NCBI GenBank assembly: GCA_963668655.2
Contig: CAXXPQ010000002.1
Location: 1,178,001-1,242,000, forward strand
Origin: G963668655 sp963668655
Lineage (GTDB): Bacteria > Myxococcota_A > SURF-8
Direction of reading: 5' to 3'
DNA length: 64,000 bases
The notes below the pieces were generated by a model, which saw nothing but the letters and a program-made list of their open reading frames with translations, made no database searches and was not told where the DNA came from. Both the position numbers and the translations under genes were made by a program. Shown here one piece after another: positions 40,895 to 48,959 of the stretch (position 1 is its first letter; each line of letters starts with the position of its first letter).

Positions 40895-42325
40895 CTAGTC
40901 GTTGCGGGACTGGAGCCGCTCGGCTCTCTCCAGCACTTCGTCGATGCCGCCGACCATGTAGAAGGCCTGCTCGGGTAGATCGTCGTGCTTGCCTTCCACG
41001 ACTTCCTTGAAGCTGCGGATGGTGTCTTCCAGTTTGACGTAACGTCCGGGCTGGCCGGTGAAGGCTTCCGCCACGTGGAAGGGCTGGGACAGGAACTTCT
41101 GCAAGCGGCGCGCGCGGCCGACGACGATCTTGTCCTCTTCGCTCAGTTCGTCCATACCCAGAATGGCGATGATGTCCTGCAAATCACGATAGCGTTGCAG
41201 CACCTGCTGCACCTGCCGGGCGACCTGATAGTGTTCCTCACCGACGATGTTCGGGTCCATGATGCGGCTGGAGGAGTCCAGCGGATCCACGGCCGGGTAG
41301 ATGCCCAGCTCGGAAATCTGACGCGACAGAACCGTGGTGGCGTCCAGGTGAGAGAACGTGGTGGCCGGGGCCGGATCCGTCAGATCGTCGGCAGGCACGT
41401 AAATAGCCTGCACGGAGGTGATGGATCCCTTCGTGGTGGACGTAATGCGCTCCTGAAGAATACCCAGGTCGGTGGCCAGGGTCGGCTGGTATCCGACGGC
41501 CGATGGGATACGGCCGAGCAGGGCCGAAATCTCCGAGTTGGCCTGGGTGAAACGGAAGATGTTGTCGATGAAGAGCAGAACGTCCTTGCCTTCCTCGTCG
41601 CGGAAATACTCGGCGGAAGTCAACGCCGACAGACCCACGCGGGCACGGGCTCCGGGGGGTTCGTTCATCTGGCCGTAGACCAGCACGGTCTTGTCGATGA
41701 CGCCGGATTCCATCATCTCGCCCCAGAGATCGTTTCCCTCGCGGGTGCGCTCTCCGACGCCGCCGAAGACGGAGTAACCGCCGTGCTCCTTGGCCAGGTT
41801 GTGAATCATTTCCATAATCAGAACCGTCTTGCCGACGCCCGCGCCGCCGAACAGGCCGATCTTTCCGCCCTGCTGGTAGGGTTCCAGCAGGTCGATGACC
41901 TTGATGCCCGACTCGAAAGCCTTGACGTTGACGTTCTGATCCGTATATTTCGGGGCCGTGCGGTGAATGGGATAATACATATCCGCGTTCACGGGGCCCA
42001 TTTCATCAACGGGTTTTCCCACGACGTTCAGAATGCGTCCCAGGGCCGCCGCGCCCACCGGCATCATGATCGGTGAGTTGGTGTTCTGCACCTGCTGGCC
42101 GCGCTTGAGGCCCTCGGTGCTGTCCATGGCGATGCAGCGAACGGTGTTTTCTCCCAGATGTTGGGCCACCTCGACCACCAGGTTCCAGTCCTCGTCGGAG
42201 ATTCCGGGATTGGACACCAACAGCGCGGTGTAGATTTCGGGGAGATCGCCGTCCTCGAAATACACGTCCAACACCGCACCCATAACCTGGCTGATCACTC
42301 CGTAATTGCGAGCCTCTTCCGTCAT
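40895..42325 (-). CDS. atpD: ATP synthase F1 subunit beta
   Basis: The 476-residue catalytic subunit has the Walker A GGAGVGKT at about residues 160-167, the catalytic GERTREGNDL, and FIDNIFRFTQANSEISALLGR with the Walker B Asp. The start is ATG 42325 (MTEEARNYGVISQVMG) with AAGAGG upstream; a 69-codon in-frame extension overlaps atpG and lacks homology. Length and order (after atpG, before atpC) are canonical. Confidence 0.98.
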   Translation of the reverse strand: MTEEARNYGVISQVMGAVLDVYFEDGDLPEIYTALLVSNPGISDEDWNLVVEVAQHLGENTVRCIAMDSTEGLKRGQQVQNTNSPIMMPVGAAALGRILNVVGKPVDEMGPVNADMYYPIHRTAPKYTDQNVNVKAFESGIKVIDLLEPYQQGGKIGLFGGAGVGKTVLIMEMIHNLAKEHGGYSVFGGVGERTREGNDLWGEMMESGVIDKTVLVYGQMNEPPGARARVGLSALTSAEYFRDEEGKDVLLFIDNIFRFTQANSEISALLGRIPSAVGYQPTLATDLGILQERITSTTKGSITSVQAIYVPADDLTDPAPATTFSHLDATTVLSRQISELGIYPAVDPLDSSSRIMDPNIVGEEHYQVARQVQQVLQRYRDLQDIIAILGMDELSEEDKIVVGRARRLQKFLSQPFHVAEAFTGQPGRYVKLEDTIRSFKEVVEGKHDDLPEQAFYMVGGIDEVLERAERLQSRND

Positions 42326-42351
42326 GTGCCGAACCTCTTCTTTCTGTCCAA

Positions 42352-43221
42352 TCAACCCTTCAACGCTTCCGCGCCACCGATAATTTCCATCAATTCCGTC
42401 GTAATCGCCGCCTGCCGCGCCCGGTTGTATTTCAGCGTCAGCCGGTCGATCATCTCGCCGGCGTTTCGCGTGGCGCCGTCCATGGCCGTCATGCGGGCAG
42501 CGTGCTCGCTGGCGCTGGACTCCAGCAGGCAACGGTAGATCTGAATGCTCAGGTGCTGGGGCACCAAGTCGTTCAGGATATCCTTCCGTTCCGGCTCGTA
42601 CAGGTATTCCTTGTAAATCACCGCCTCGGCGTCTTCGGCCGGAACGATGGGCACCAGCTTTTCCAGAACCACTTTCTGGGAAATGGCCGACTTGAACTCG
42701 TTGTAGAGCACCCAGAGTTCGTCGATCTTTCCGTTTTCGAAGTCATGGGAAACCTGGCGGGAAATGGCGTCCGCCTCCTCGAAGCGCGATTCACCGGTAT
42801 AGGCATCCGGGTAGATATGCGCCACGTTGACGGAACGTTTCTTGTAGTAATCGATCGCCCTACGCCCGATGAGCGACAGTTCGACGTCCTTGCCGGCCCA
42901 TTCCTTGGCCAGCCGGGCGTCCGTTGTGCGCAGGATGCTGCCGTTGAAGGCTCCGCAAAGCCCGCGGTCGCCGGTCAGAACGATCAGACCGACCTTCTTG
43001 ACCTCCTCGCGAGGGATCATCATCGGATGCTGATAGGCGTCGAGAACCTCGGACAGGCCCTTGATCAGTCCATCGATGCGGTACGCGTAGGGCCGCGTGT
43101 TCATGATCGCGTCCTGCGCCCGCCGCAATCTGGCCGCGGCGATCATCTTCATCGCGCGCGTGATCTTCTGCGTGCTTTTCACGCTGTCGATCCGCTTGCG
43201 AATGTCTTTCAGATTCGGCAT
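42352..43221 (-). CDS. atpG: ATP synthase F1 subunit gamma
   Basis: The 289-residue rotor shaft has the conserved N-terminal helix (MPNLKDIRKRIDSVKSTQKI, then TRAMKMIAAARLRRAQ), the GDRGLCGAFN block and the C-terminal helix ARMTAMDGATRNAGEMI followed by LTLKYNRARQAAITTELMEI. It sits between atpA and atpD with short gaps of 24 and 26 bp. Confidence 0.98.
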   Translation of the reverse strand: MPNLKDIRKRIDSVKSTQKITRAMKMIAAARLRRAQDAIMNTRPYAYRIDGLIKGLSEVLDAYQHPMMIPREEVKKVGLIVLTGDRGLCGAFNGSILRTTDARLAKEWAGKDVELSLIGRRAIDYYKKRSVNVAHIYPDAYTGESRFEEADAISRQVSHDFENGKIDELWVLYNEFKSAISQKVVLEKLVPIVPAEDAEAVIYKEYLYEPERKDILNDLVPQHLSIQIYRCLLESSASEHAARMTAMDGATRNAGEMIDRLTLKYNRARQAAITTELMEIIGGAEALKG

Positions 43222-43245
43222 ATGGTCCCTCTGGCAGCCTGGGTA

Positions 43246-44916
43246 CTACGCTTTGAAAATCGTCTTGAATTCGTCGAGGGCTTTTTTCAGCCGGCCTTCG
43301 ATGTCCTCCGTGATATCCTTCTTCTCGCGGATGTCCCGAAGAAGATCCGGATAATTGTCGTCGAAGAACTTGTTCATTTCCGCTTCGTACTGGCCGATCT
43401 CGCTCAGCTCGTAATCGTTCAGATAATCGTTGTTGGCCGCGTAGATGATGAGGATCTGCTTCTCGACGGCCAGGGGCGAGTACTGTTTCTGCTTCAGGAT
43501 CTCCACCAGACGGGCGCCCTTGTGGAGCTGTTTCTGGGTTTCCTTGTCCAGATCGGAGCCGAACTGGGCGAAGGCGGCCAGTTCGCGGTACTGGGCCAGG
43601 GTCAGACGCAACATACCGGCGACGCGCTTCATGGCCTTGATCTGGGCGTTTCCACCGACGCGGGAAACCGACAGACCGGCGTTGATGGCCGGGCGGACGC
43701 CGGAGAAGAACAGGTCCGTCTCCAGGAAGATCTGGCCGTCCGTAATGGAAATCACGTTCGTGGGAATGTAGGCCGACACGTCACCGGCCTGGGTCTCGAT
43801 GATGGGCAGCGCCGTCAGCGAGCCGCCGGACTTCTCCAGCTTCTTCCATTCCAGGTTGGCCTTGTCGGGATGTTCGTTGAACTTTTTCTTGCCGTGCTCG
43901 TGCTCGACGATGGAACGATAGACTTTTCCGCCCAGGGCGTTCTTCTCGTCGGCCTCCGCGCCCTTCGGCACGATGACGAAGTGTTCGGACATCTTCGCGG
44001 CGCGTTCCAGCAGACGGCTGTGCAGATAGAAAACGTCGCCGGGATAGGCTTCGCGGCCGGGCGGGCGGCGCAGCAGCAGGGAAAGCTGACGATAGGCCAC
44101 GGCCTGCTTGCTCAAATCATCGTAGATGACCAGCACGTGCTTGCCGTTGTCCCGGAACCACTCGCCGATGGAGACGCCGGTATATGGGGCGATGAAGAGC
44201 AGCGGCGCCATCTCGGAAGCCGAGGCGGCGACGACGCAGGTGTATTCCATCGCGCCGGCTTTTTCCAAACGATCCACGACCATGGCCACGGTGGACTGCT
44301 TCTGACCGATGGCCACATAGATGCAATAGACCGGCTTGTCGGTCTCGTGCGTGGACTTCTGGTTCAGGATCGTATCCACGGCGATGGCCGTCTTTCCCGT
44401 CTGGCGATCGCCGATAATCAACTCGCGCTGTCCGCGACCGATGGGAATCATGGAATCGATGGCCTTGATACCCGTCTGGAGCGGCTCGTTGACGGACTGG
44501 CGATAGACAATGCCGGGGGCCTTGACCTCGATACGTCGGGTTTCCTCGGTGCCCAGATCGCCCTTGCCGTCGATCGGATGTCCCAGGGCGTTCAGAACGC
44601 GGCCCAGGCAACCCATGCCGACATCCACCGAAGCGATGGTTCCGGTCCGGCGAACGATATCGCCTTCCCGAACGTGCCGGTCCTCGCCGAACAGGGCGAC
44701 ACCCACGTTATCTTCCTCGAGGTTCAGAACCATTCCGTACAGTTGATTGGGAAATTCCAACAACTCACCGGACATGGCGCCTTCGAGGCCGTAGACACGC
44801 GCGATTCCGTCACCGACGGACAGGACGGAACCCGTCTCGGCCACATCGACCTTGTTGTCGAAATCCCCGATTTGCTGACGGATAATTTTGCTGATTTCTG
44901 CCGATCTGATTTCCAC
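43246..44916 (-). CDS. atpA: ATP synthase F1 subunit alpha with an internal insertion
   Basis: The 556-residue protein is the non-catalytic nucleotide-binding subunit. The Walker A GDRQTGKT is at residues 169-176 and VIYDDLSKQAVAYR, LLRRPPGREAYPGDVFYLHS and GGSLTALPIIETQAGDVSAY are canonical. It is about 47 residues longer than usual because an insertion (about residues 311-362) separates RAAKMS from GGSLTALP. The insert is charged (KGAEADEKNALGGKVYR, then EHEHGKKKFNEHPDKANLEW) and keeps frame. GTG 44916 is chosen because GGAAGGAG precedes it and it follows the atpH stop by one base. Confidence 0.96.
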   Translation of the reverse strand: MEIRSAEISKIIRQQIGDFDNKVDVAETGSVLSVGDGIARVYGLEGAMSGELLEFPNQLYGMVLNLEEDNVGVALFGEDRHVREGDIVRRTGTIASVDVGMGCLGRVLNALGHPIDGKGDLGTEETRRIEVKAPGIVYRQSVNEPLQTGIKAIDSMIPIGRGQRELIIGDRQTGKTAIAVDTILNQKSTHETDKPVYCIYVAIGQKQSTVAMVVDRLEKAGAMEYTCVVAASASEMAPLLFIAPYTGVSIGEWFRDNGKHVLVIYDDLSKQAVAYRQLSLLLRRPPGREAYPGDVFYLHSRLLERAAKMSEHFVIVPKGAEADEKNALGGKVYRSIVEHEHGKKKFNEHPDKANLEWKKLEKSGGSLTALPIIETQAGDVSAYIPTNVISITDGQIFLETDLFFSGVRPAINAGLSVSRVGGNAQIKAMKRVAGMLRLTLAQYRELAAFAQFGSDLDKETQKQLHKGARLVEILKQKQYSPLAVEKQILIIYAANNDYLNDYELSEIGQYEAEMNKFFDDNYPDLLRDIREKKDITEDIEGRLKKALDEFKTIFKA

Positions 44917-44917
44917 G

Positions 44918-45460
44918 TCAACTCTCCTTCCCAAGAGATGTCCGGAACTGGTCCAGTTGGGACCGGATGCTGCCATCGTACACGACGGAACCGACGCGGG
45001 TGATGACTCCGCCGATGACCCCTTCCTCGATTTTCTTCTTCAACACGACTTTCTTGCCGGTGATGCCCTCCAGCGCCTTCCGGATCCGGTCGTACCGGTC
45101 GGCGGGAAGTTCGCCCTTGCTGATGACCTCGGCCCGCACGCGTTGCATCCGATCTTCCACCAGGTCCCGCACGGCCTCCGCGATATCGGCGAGTTGGCCG
45201 ATGCGCTTCCGTTCCAGGAGGAAAACCAGGATTCTCACGGCTTGGCCGTCGAACTTCAATTCCTTGGCCACGGCCTCCACCACTCCCTTGCGATGTTTCA
45301 TAAAGGTGGGATTGGCGAAAACCTCTTTCAGATCCTTGCACTCGTCGATGGTCCCGGCGAATAGGGACAGTTGATCGGCGAGTTTCTCCGTTGCTTCCAG
45401 AGAGCCGATGTAATCGAGCACGGCTCTGGCATACCGCTTGGCTACCGCTGACCGCTTCAT
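44918..45460 (-). CDS. atpH: ATP synthase F1 subunit delta (OSCP)
   Basis: The 180-residue stator protein has the N-terminal helical domain (VAKRYARAVLDYIGSLEATE) and the C-terminal signature EGVIGGVITRVGSVVYDGS followed by QLDQFRTSLG. It overlaps atpF by four bases upstream, and its stop is one base from the atpA GTG, indicating tight translational coupling. Confidence 0.96.
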   Translation of the reverse strand: MKRSAVAKRYARAVLDYIGSLEATEKLADQLSLFAGTIDECKDLKEVFANPTFMKHRKGVVEAVAKELKFDGQAVRILVFLLERKRIGQLADIAEAVRDLVEDRMQRVRAEVISKGELPADRYDRIRKALEGITGKKVVLKKKIEEGVIGGVITRVGSVVYDGSIRSQLDQFRTSLGKES

Positions 45461-46047
45461 GCCGGCTTGACCTCCTCCAGCTTCCCGATGTAATCGTCCA
45501 CCAGGCGGATTTCATCTTCCTTGGTCACCGACGAGGAAAGCATTTTCTCGGCCTCGGCGGTAATCAATTCGGCGGCTTCGACGCTGAGGCGCGACTTGGC
45601 CTTTTCGATTTCGATTTCAATCACGCGGTCGGCGTCCGACAGAATGCGCAGAGCCTGTTTACGCGCCGCGTCGATGATGCGTTCCCGCTCGTACTCGGCT
45701 TCCTTGCGGGTCGTGTTCAGCACGTCTTCCCGGGTGGCGGCCAGTTCATCGATCTTCTTTCCGTATTCGGCGATCTTGCTTTCCGCCTCTTCCCGGGCGC
45801 GGTCGGCGCTGGCCAGGGAATCCCGGATCTCGTCCGAACGTTTGGCGATGGCCGCCGCGATGGGCTTGCGAAGAATAAGGAAGAGAAGAATGACGAAAGC
45901 GGAAAAGTTGAACAGCAGGCTGATGACGAACGTCCAGTTGACGTGGTGCCCCCCGTGATGCGCTTCCTCGGAGGCCAGCACCAGGGCAGGGATGGACAGA
46001 ACAACCGCCGTGAGCGCCGCTTGGCTCAGATTCCGAATGATATTCAT
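45457..46047 (-). CDS. atpF: ATP synthase Fo subunit b with signal-like N-terminus
   Basis: The 196-residue protein has one transmembrane helix (about 40-62, WTFVISLLFNFSAFVILLF) and a long charged coiled coil (about 65-180), the peripheral stalk of ATP synthase. Ahead of the helix are an extra hydrophobic segment (about 6-25, ending VLASEEA) and a His-rich patch (HHGGHH), as if the chain carries a cleavable signal; some other bacterial b subunits are similar. It overlaps both neighbours by four bases. Confidence 0.93.
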   Translation of the reverse strand: MNIIRNLSQAALTAVVLSIPALVLASEEAHHGGHHVNWTFVISLLFNFSAFVILLFLILRKPIAAAIAKRSDEIRDSLASADRAREEAESKIAEYGKKIDELAATREDVLNTTRKEAEYERERIIDAARKQALRILSDADRVIEIEIEKAKSRLSVEAAELITAEAEKMLSSSVTKEDEIRLVDDYIGKLEEVKPA

Positions 46048-46490
46048 GTCGTTTTCAGCTCCCGCCCGAGAATCTTCCGAACCAGTTCCGCCGCCAGCTT
46101 CGGCACGTCGGCGGAAACTTCCTTCCGGGCTTTTTCGATGGAATCCTGAATCTGTCCCTGGCTTTCCTTCAGTTTGGCGACCGCCTTTTCCTGGGCTTCG
46201 GCGACGATGCCGCGTTCCTGACCCACGGCGTCATCACGGACCTCGGAACGGAGTTTGGTGCTGCTGCTGCGTACCTGTTTCAGGATCTCGGCGTATTCCT
46301 TCTCCTTGGCGGCCACGGTGGCTTCCAACCCGGAACCGGCGTCCTCCGGCTGGAGACGCTCCCGGCGAAGCGCAAGCGTCTTGCGCACCGGCTTGATGAC
46401 CCACTGACTCAGGACGAAGAACGTCAGCAGGAAAACAAGGAACTGGTAAAGCGCGGATAGGTTCAGATTGAGAAGATCAATTCCTGACAT
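46044..46490 (-). CDS. atpF': ATP synthase Fo subunit b'
   Basis: The 148-residue protein starts with a transmembrane helix (LYQFLVFLLTFFVLSQWVIKP) and continues as a charged coiled coil rich in Lys, Glu and Gln that ends LVRKILGRELKTT. A separate b' gene next to b is found in deltaproteobacteria, alphaproteobacteria and cyanobacteria. It is the first gene of the operon; atpI, atpB (a) and atpE (c) are not in the window and must be elsewhere. Confidence 0.93.
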   Translation of the reverse strand: MSGIDLLNLNLSALYQFLVFLLTFFVLSQWVIKPVRKTLALRRERLQPEDAGSGLEATVAAKEKEYAEILKQVRSSSTKLRSEVRDDAVGQERGIVAEAQEKAVAKLKESQGQIQDSIEKARKEVSADVPKLAAELVRKILGRELKTT

Positions 46491-46553
46491 GAAGTCTTTC
46501 CATCTTTAATTTGTGGTACGGGTTCCCGAGCGCCTCAATCCGAGACGCGCTAA

Positions 46554-46583
46554 TCCCTAGCACAACTAAATAACGTTTGTCAA
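46554..46583 (-). promoter_or_regulatory. Probable promoter of the ATP synthase operon
   Basis: On the minus strand a perfect TTGACA (46578-46583) is followed by 18 bp and TAGGGA (46554-46559), preceded by TGC as in extended -10 elements. It lies 64 bp before the b' ATG. The -10 is weak, so confidence is moderate. Confidence 0.5.
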
Positions 46584-46618
46584 GGCTTCGCTTATTACTT
46601 TAAAGAATAGTTGTTTTC

Positions 46619-46648
46619 TTGACTGGGTTACCAGTTTCGTGCTATGCA
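46619..46648 (+). promoter_or_regulatory. Possible promoter of the AgmX-like gene
   Basis: TTGACT (46619-46624), an 18-bp spacer and TATGCA (46643-46648) with an extended TGC before the -10. It diverges from the ATP synthase promoter and lies about 57 bp before ATG 46705. Confidence 0.5.
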
Positions 46649-46704
46649 ATGACCTCGATAGAGGCCGGGAACTATTAATGTATTCAGCTTAATCGGTGCA
46701 GACC

Positions 46705-48351
46705 ATGAGAGTACCTTGCGACAACTGTGGTGCAACATACAATATCCCCGAGGAAAAAATCAAAGGTCGCCCTTTCCGATTCAAATGCAAAAAATGCGGT
46801 GAAACCGTCCGCGTCCGTCCGGACGCCCCGGCGGAAGGCGGCAAAAAGACCATGGAGATCGCCGCGGCGGACGTGCAGCCACGCATGACCGGCCAGATGG
46901 CCGCGGCCAAACCCCAGGCTCCGGCGGATCCGGGCAGGGAGGAAATGGCCAAAACGGCGTTCACTCCGACGAAGGAAGCCACGGTGAAAAAGGCCCCGGC
47001 TCCGACCGCTCCGGCGGAAAAAAAGCCCCGGCTTACCCTGGACGGAAAACCGCTCCCCCAACAGCCCGTCGCCCAGGCGGCGGCCTGGTACCTGGCCTAC
47101 AGCAAAAACAAGCGCGGTCCCATGACCGTGGATGAAATCCGCAAACACCTGATCGAAAACAAAATCTTCCAGGGCGACATTTATATCTGGAAGGCTGGCT
47201 TCCAGAATTGGATGAAAATCCAGGACGTGCCCGAATTCAAAGGCGTAGTCGAAGCTCTGGCCCAAGCCGCCTCCGCCCCCGCAGCGCCGGCGGTTTCGTC
47301 CCAGCCTTCCAAGGTGCAGCCGAAGGAAACGGAATCGCAGAAGGACACCATGGTCCAGGCGGAACGCCCCTCCTTCACCGATCTTTTGCGGAACGAACTG
47401 GGCGGCAAGGACGAAAAAAAGGGCGGCAAACGCAAGGACACCCAGAAGATCGACATCTCCCAGCTCGTCAGCCAGGAAACCATGGGGCACGAGGAAGAGG
47501 CCGCCAAGCCGGAGGATCTGATCGAAAAATCGTCCCAGAAAAAGGTCCAGCCCGCCGGACGCAAGCTGAAGGGACAGGCCGCGCTGAAGGAATACGTCCC
47601 TCCGAAGAAGAAAAAGATCGCCGTCATCCCGATCCTGATCCTACTGTCTCTTTTCCTGCTGGTGATCGGCACGCCGCTGACCCTGGCCTACCTGCGGATC
47701 ATCGAAATCCCGGGCTTGGACGAGGCCCCGCTCATCGGTCCGTATTTCAAGAAGGAGCAGGTGGATCGCTACGCCCAGCTTCGCGAACAGTGGGAAATGC
47801 TGGTGAAGATCGAGGAAGCCAGCGTGGCGCTGCAATCCACCAAGGAAGAAGAAGAAAAGCAGCGCATCGAGGAAGAGTTGAAGAAGGCCCAGGAAGAGAA
47901 GAAAGCCCGTATGGAACGCGCCCGCCAGCGTCGCGCCCGCTACACGAGTAGCGGCGGGGGCGGCGGAAGCGCCGCCCAGAACGTGGTGGAAATGGACTTC
48001 AGCATGGGGTCCGACGGCACCGAAATGGAAACCGAGGGCGAGATGAACACCATCGACCGCAAGCGCAACCAGCCGCTCAGCCAGGCCGAGGTGAACAAGG
48101 TCGTTCGGAAGAACATGCGCGGCATCGCCCGCTGCGTCAACACGCAGAAGAAAAAATACGGCGCCATCAGCGGACAGATGAACGTGCGTTTCACCGTCAG
48201 CCGCCGGGGCACCGTGGTGCGCGCCTCGGTGCAGGACGCCAAGTTCCAGAACAGTTACGTGGGCGACTGCGTGTGCGAGACGCTGGAACGGATCAAGTTC
48301 CCCAAATCCGGCGGCGCGGTGACGATCTCCTATCCCTTCACCATCCGCTAG
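46705..48351 (+). CDS. AgmX/PglI-type envelope protein: zinc ribbon, GYF_2, TM helix, TonB-like C-terminus
   Basis: The 548-residue protein begins with an MJ0042-type zinc ribbon (VPCDNCGATYN, FKCKKCGETV; Cys5, Cys8, Cys28, Cys31). A low-complexity Ala/Pro/Lys stretch follows, then a GYF_2 domain (about 130-180, GPMTVDEIRKHLIENK, then YIWKAGFQNWMKI). A single transmembrane helix lies at about 310-330 (VIPILILLSLFLLVIGTPL). A coiled coil and a C-terminal AgmX/PglI domain complete it (about 455-548, from VVRKNMRGIARCVNTQ to YPFTIR). Similar proteins act in myxobacterial gliding; the C-terminal domain resembles TonB-type envelope modules. No clear ribosome site precedes the ATG. It is divergent from the atp operon. 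Confidence 0.85.
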   Translation: MRVPCDNCGATYNIPEEKIKGRPFRFKCKKCGETVRVRPDAPAEGGKKTMEIAAADVQPRMTGQMAAAKPQAPADPGREEMAKTAFTPTKEATVKKAPAPTAPAEKKPRLTLDGKPLPQQPVAQAAAWYLAYSKNKRGPMTVDEIRKHLIENKIFQGDIYIWKAGFQNWMKIQDVPEFKGVVEALAQAASAPAAPAVSSQPSKVQPKETESQKDTMVQAERPSFTDLLRNELGGKDEKKGGKRKDTQKIDISQLVSQETMGHEEEAAKPEDLIEKSSQKKVQPAGRKLKGQAALKEYVPPKKKKIAVIPILILLSLFLLVIGTPLTLAYLRIIEIPGLDEAPLIGPYFKKEQVDRYAQLREQWEMLVKIEEASVALQSTKEEEEKQRIEEELKKAQEEKKARMERARQRRARYTSSGGGGGSAAQNVVEMDFSMGSDGTEMETEGEMNTIDRKRNQPLSQAEVNKVVRKNMRGIARCVNTQKKKYGAISGQMNVRFTVSRRGTVVRASVQDAKFQNSYVGDCVCETLERIKFPKSGGAVTISYPFTIR

Positions 48352-48388
48352 CGTCCGCTTTCGACATTCGACGCCCGATGCGCCCTTT

Positions 48389-48922
48389 TCATTTCCCGGG
48401 GCGCTCGTCCGGTTCGTCCAGCACCTTCCGAAACGCGCCGTAGGCTTTCGACAGAAGCGTCAGGTGCTTTTTTTCCTCGCGAATCAGGTCGAAAATCCGG
48501 CTCTTGGCCACTTCCCCCAACGCCAGATCATACAGACCGGTATAGAAAAGAACGCTTTCCTTTTCCATGTCCATGGCCAGGAGAAAAACATCTTCCACGG
48601 ACTCGTCCCCCGCAAGCGTACGCCGGGCGGACTCCGCGTCCTGCAAGACGTTCACGTCCATCAGGGCCTTTACGTACATCCGGCCCCGCTCCGCCTCGTC
48701 ACGGGTTTTCCGATGCAGCGGCAGCCACGTCTGGGCATCCGCCTTCATGGCGAGAAATCTCTTTTCGTGGGCGTCCTCCATGCGCGCCAGTTCCCGGAAC
48801 AGCTGGGCGGCGCTGGGATCGGACAATCGCTCGGCGGCCCGGCGGTAAAGCGCGGCTGCGGCGCGCTCCATACGCACGGCGATTTCCAGAACGTCCGCGC
48901 CGATCAATCGGGGTTCCGTCAT
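48389..48922 (-). CDS. Ferritin-like/rubrerythrin-type diiron protein
   Basis: The 177-residue helical protein shows the paired metal motifs of the rubrerythrin fold: an early Glu in AVRMERAAAALYRRA with LARMEDAHEKRFL, and a second pair in AMDMEKESVLFYTGLY with LIREEKKHLTLL. There is no rubredoxin domain. Such proteins use a diiron centre in peroxide reduction or iron handling. It converges with the AgmX-like gene and lies 37 bp from the subtilase gene end, which is on the same strand upstream; co-transcription is possible. Confidence 0.85.
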   Translation of the reverse strand: MTEPRLIGADVLEIAVRMERAAAALYRRAAERLSDPSAAQLFRELARMEDAHEKRFLAMKADAQTWLPLHRKTRDEAERGRMYVKALMDVNVLQDAESARRTLAGDESVEDVFLLAMDMEKESVLFYTGLYDLALGEVAKSRIFDLIREEKKHLTLLSKAYGAFRKVLDEPDERPGK

Positions 48923-48959
48923 GGTTTCCTCCGAAAAGAAAAGATTTTTCGCCCGCGAT

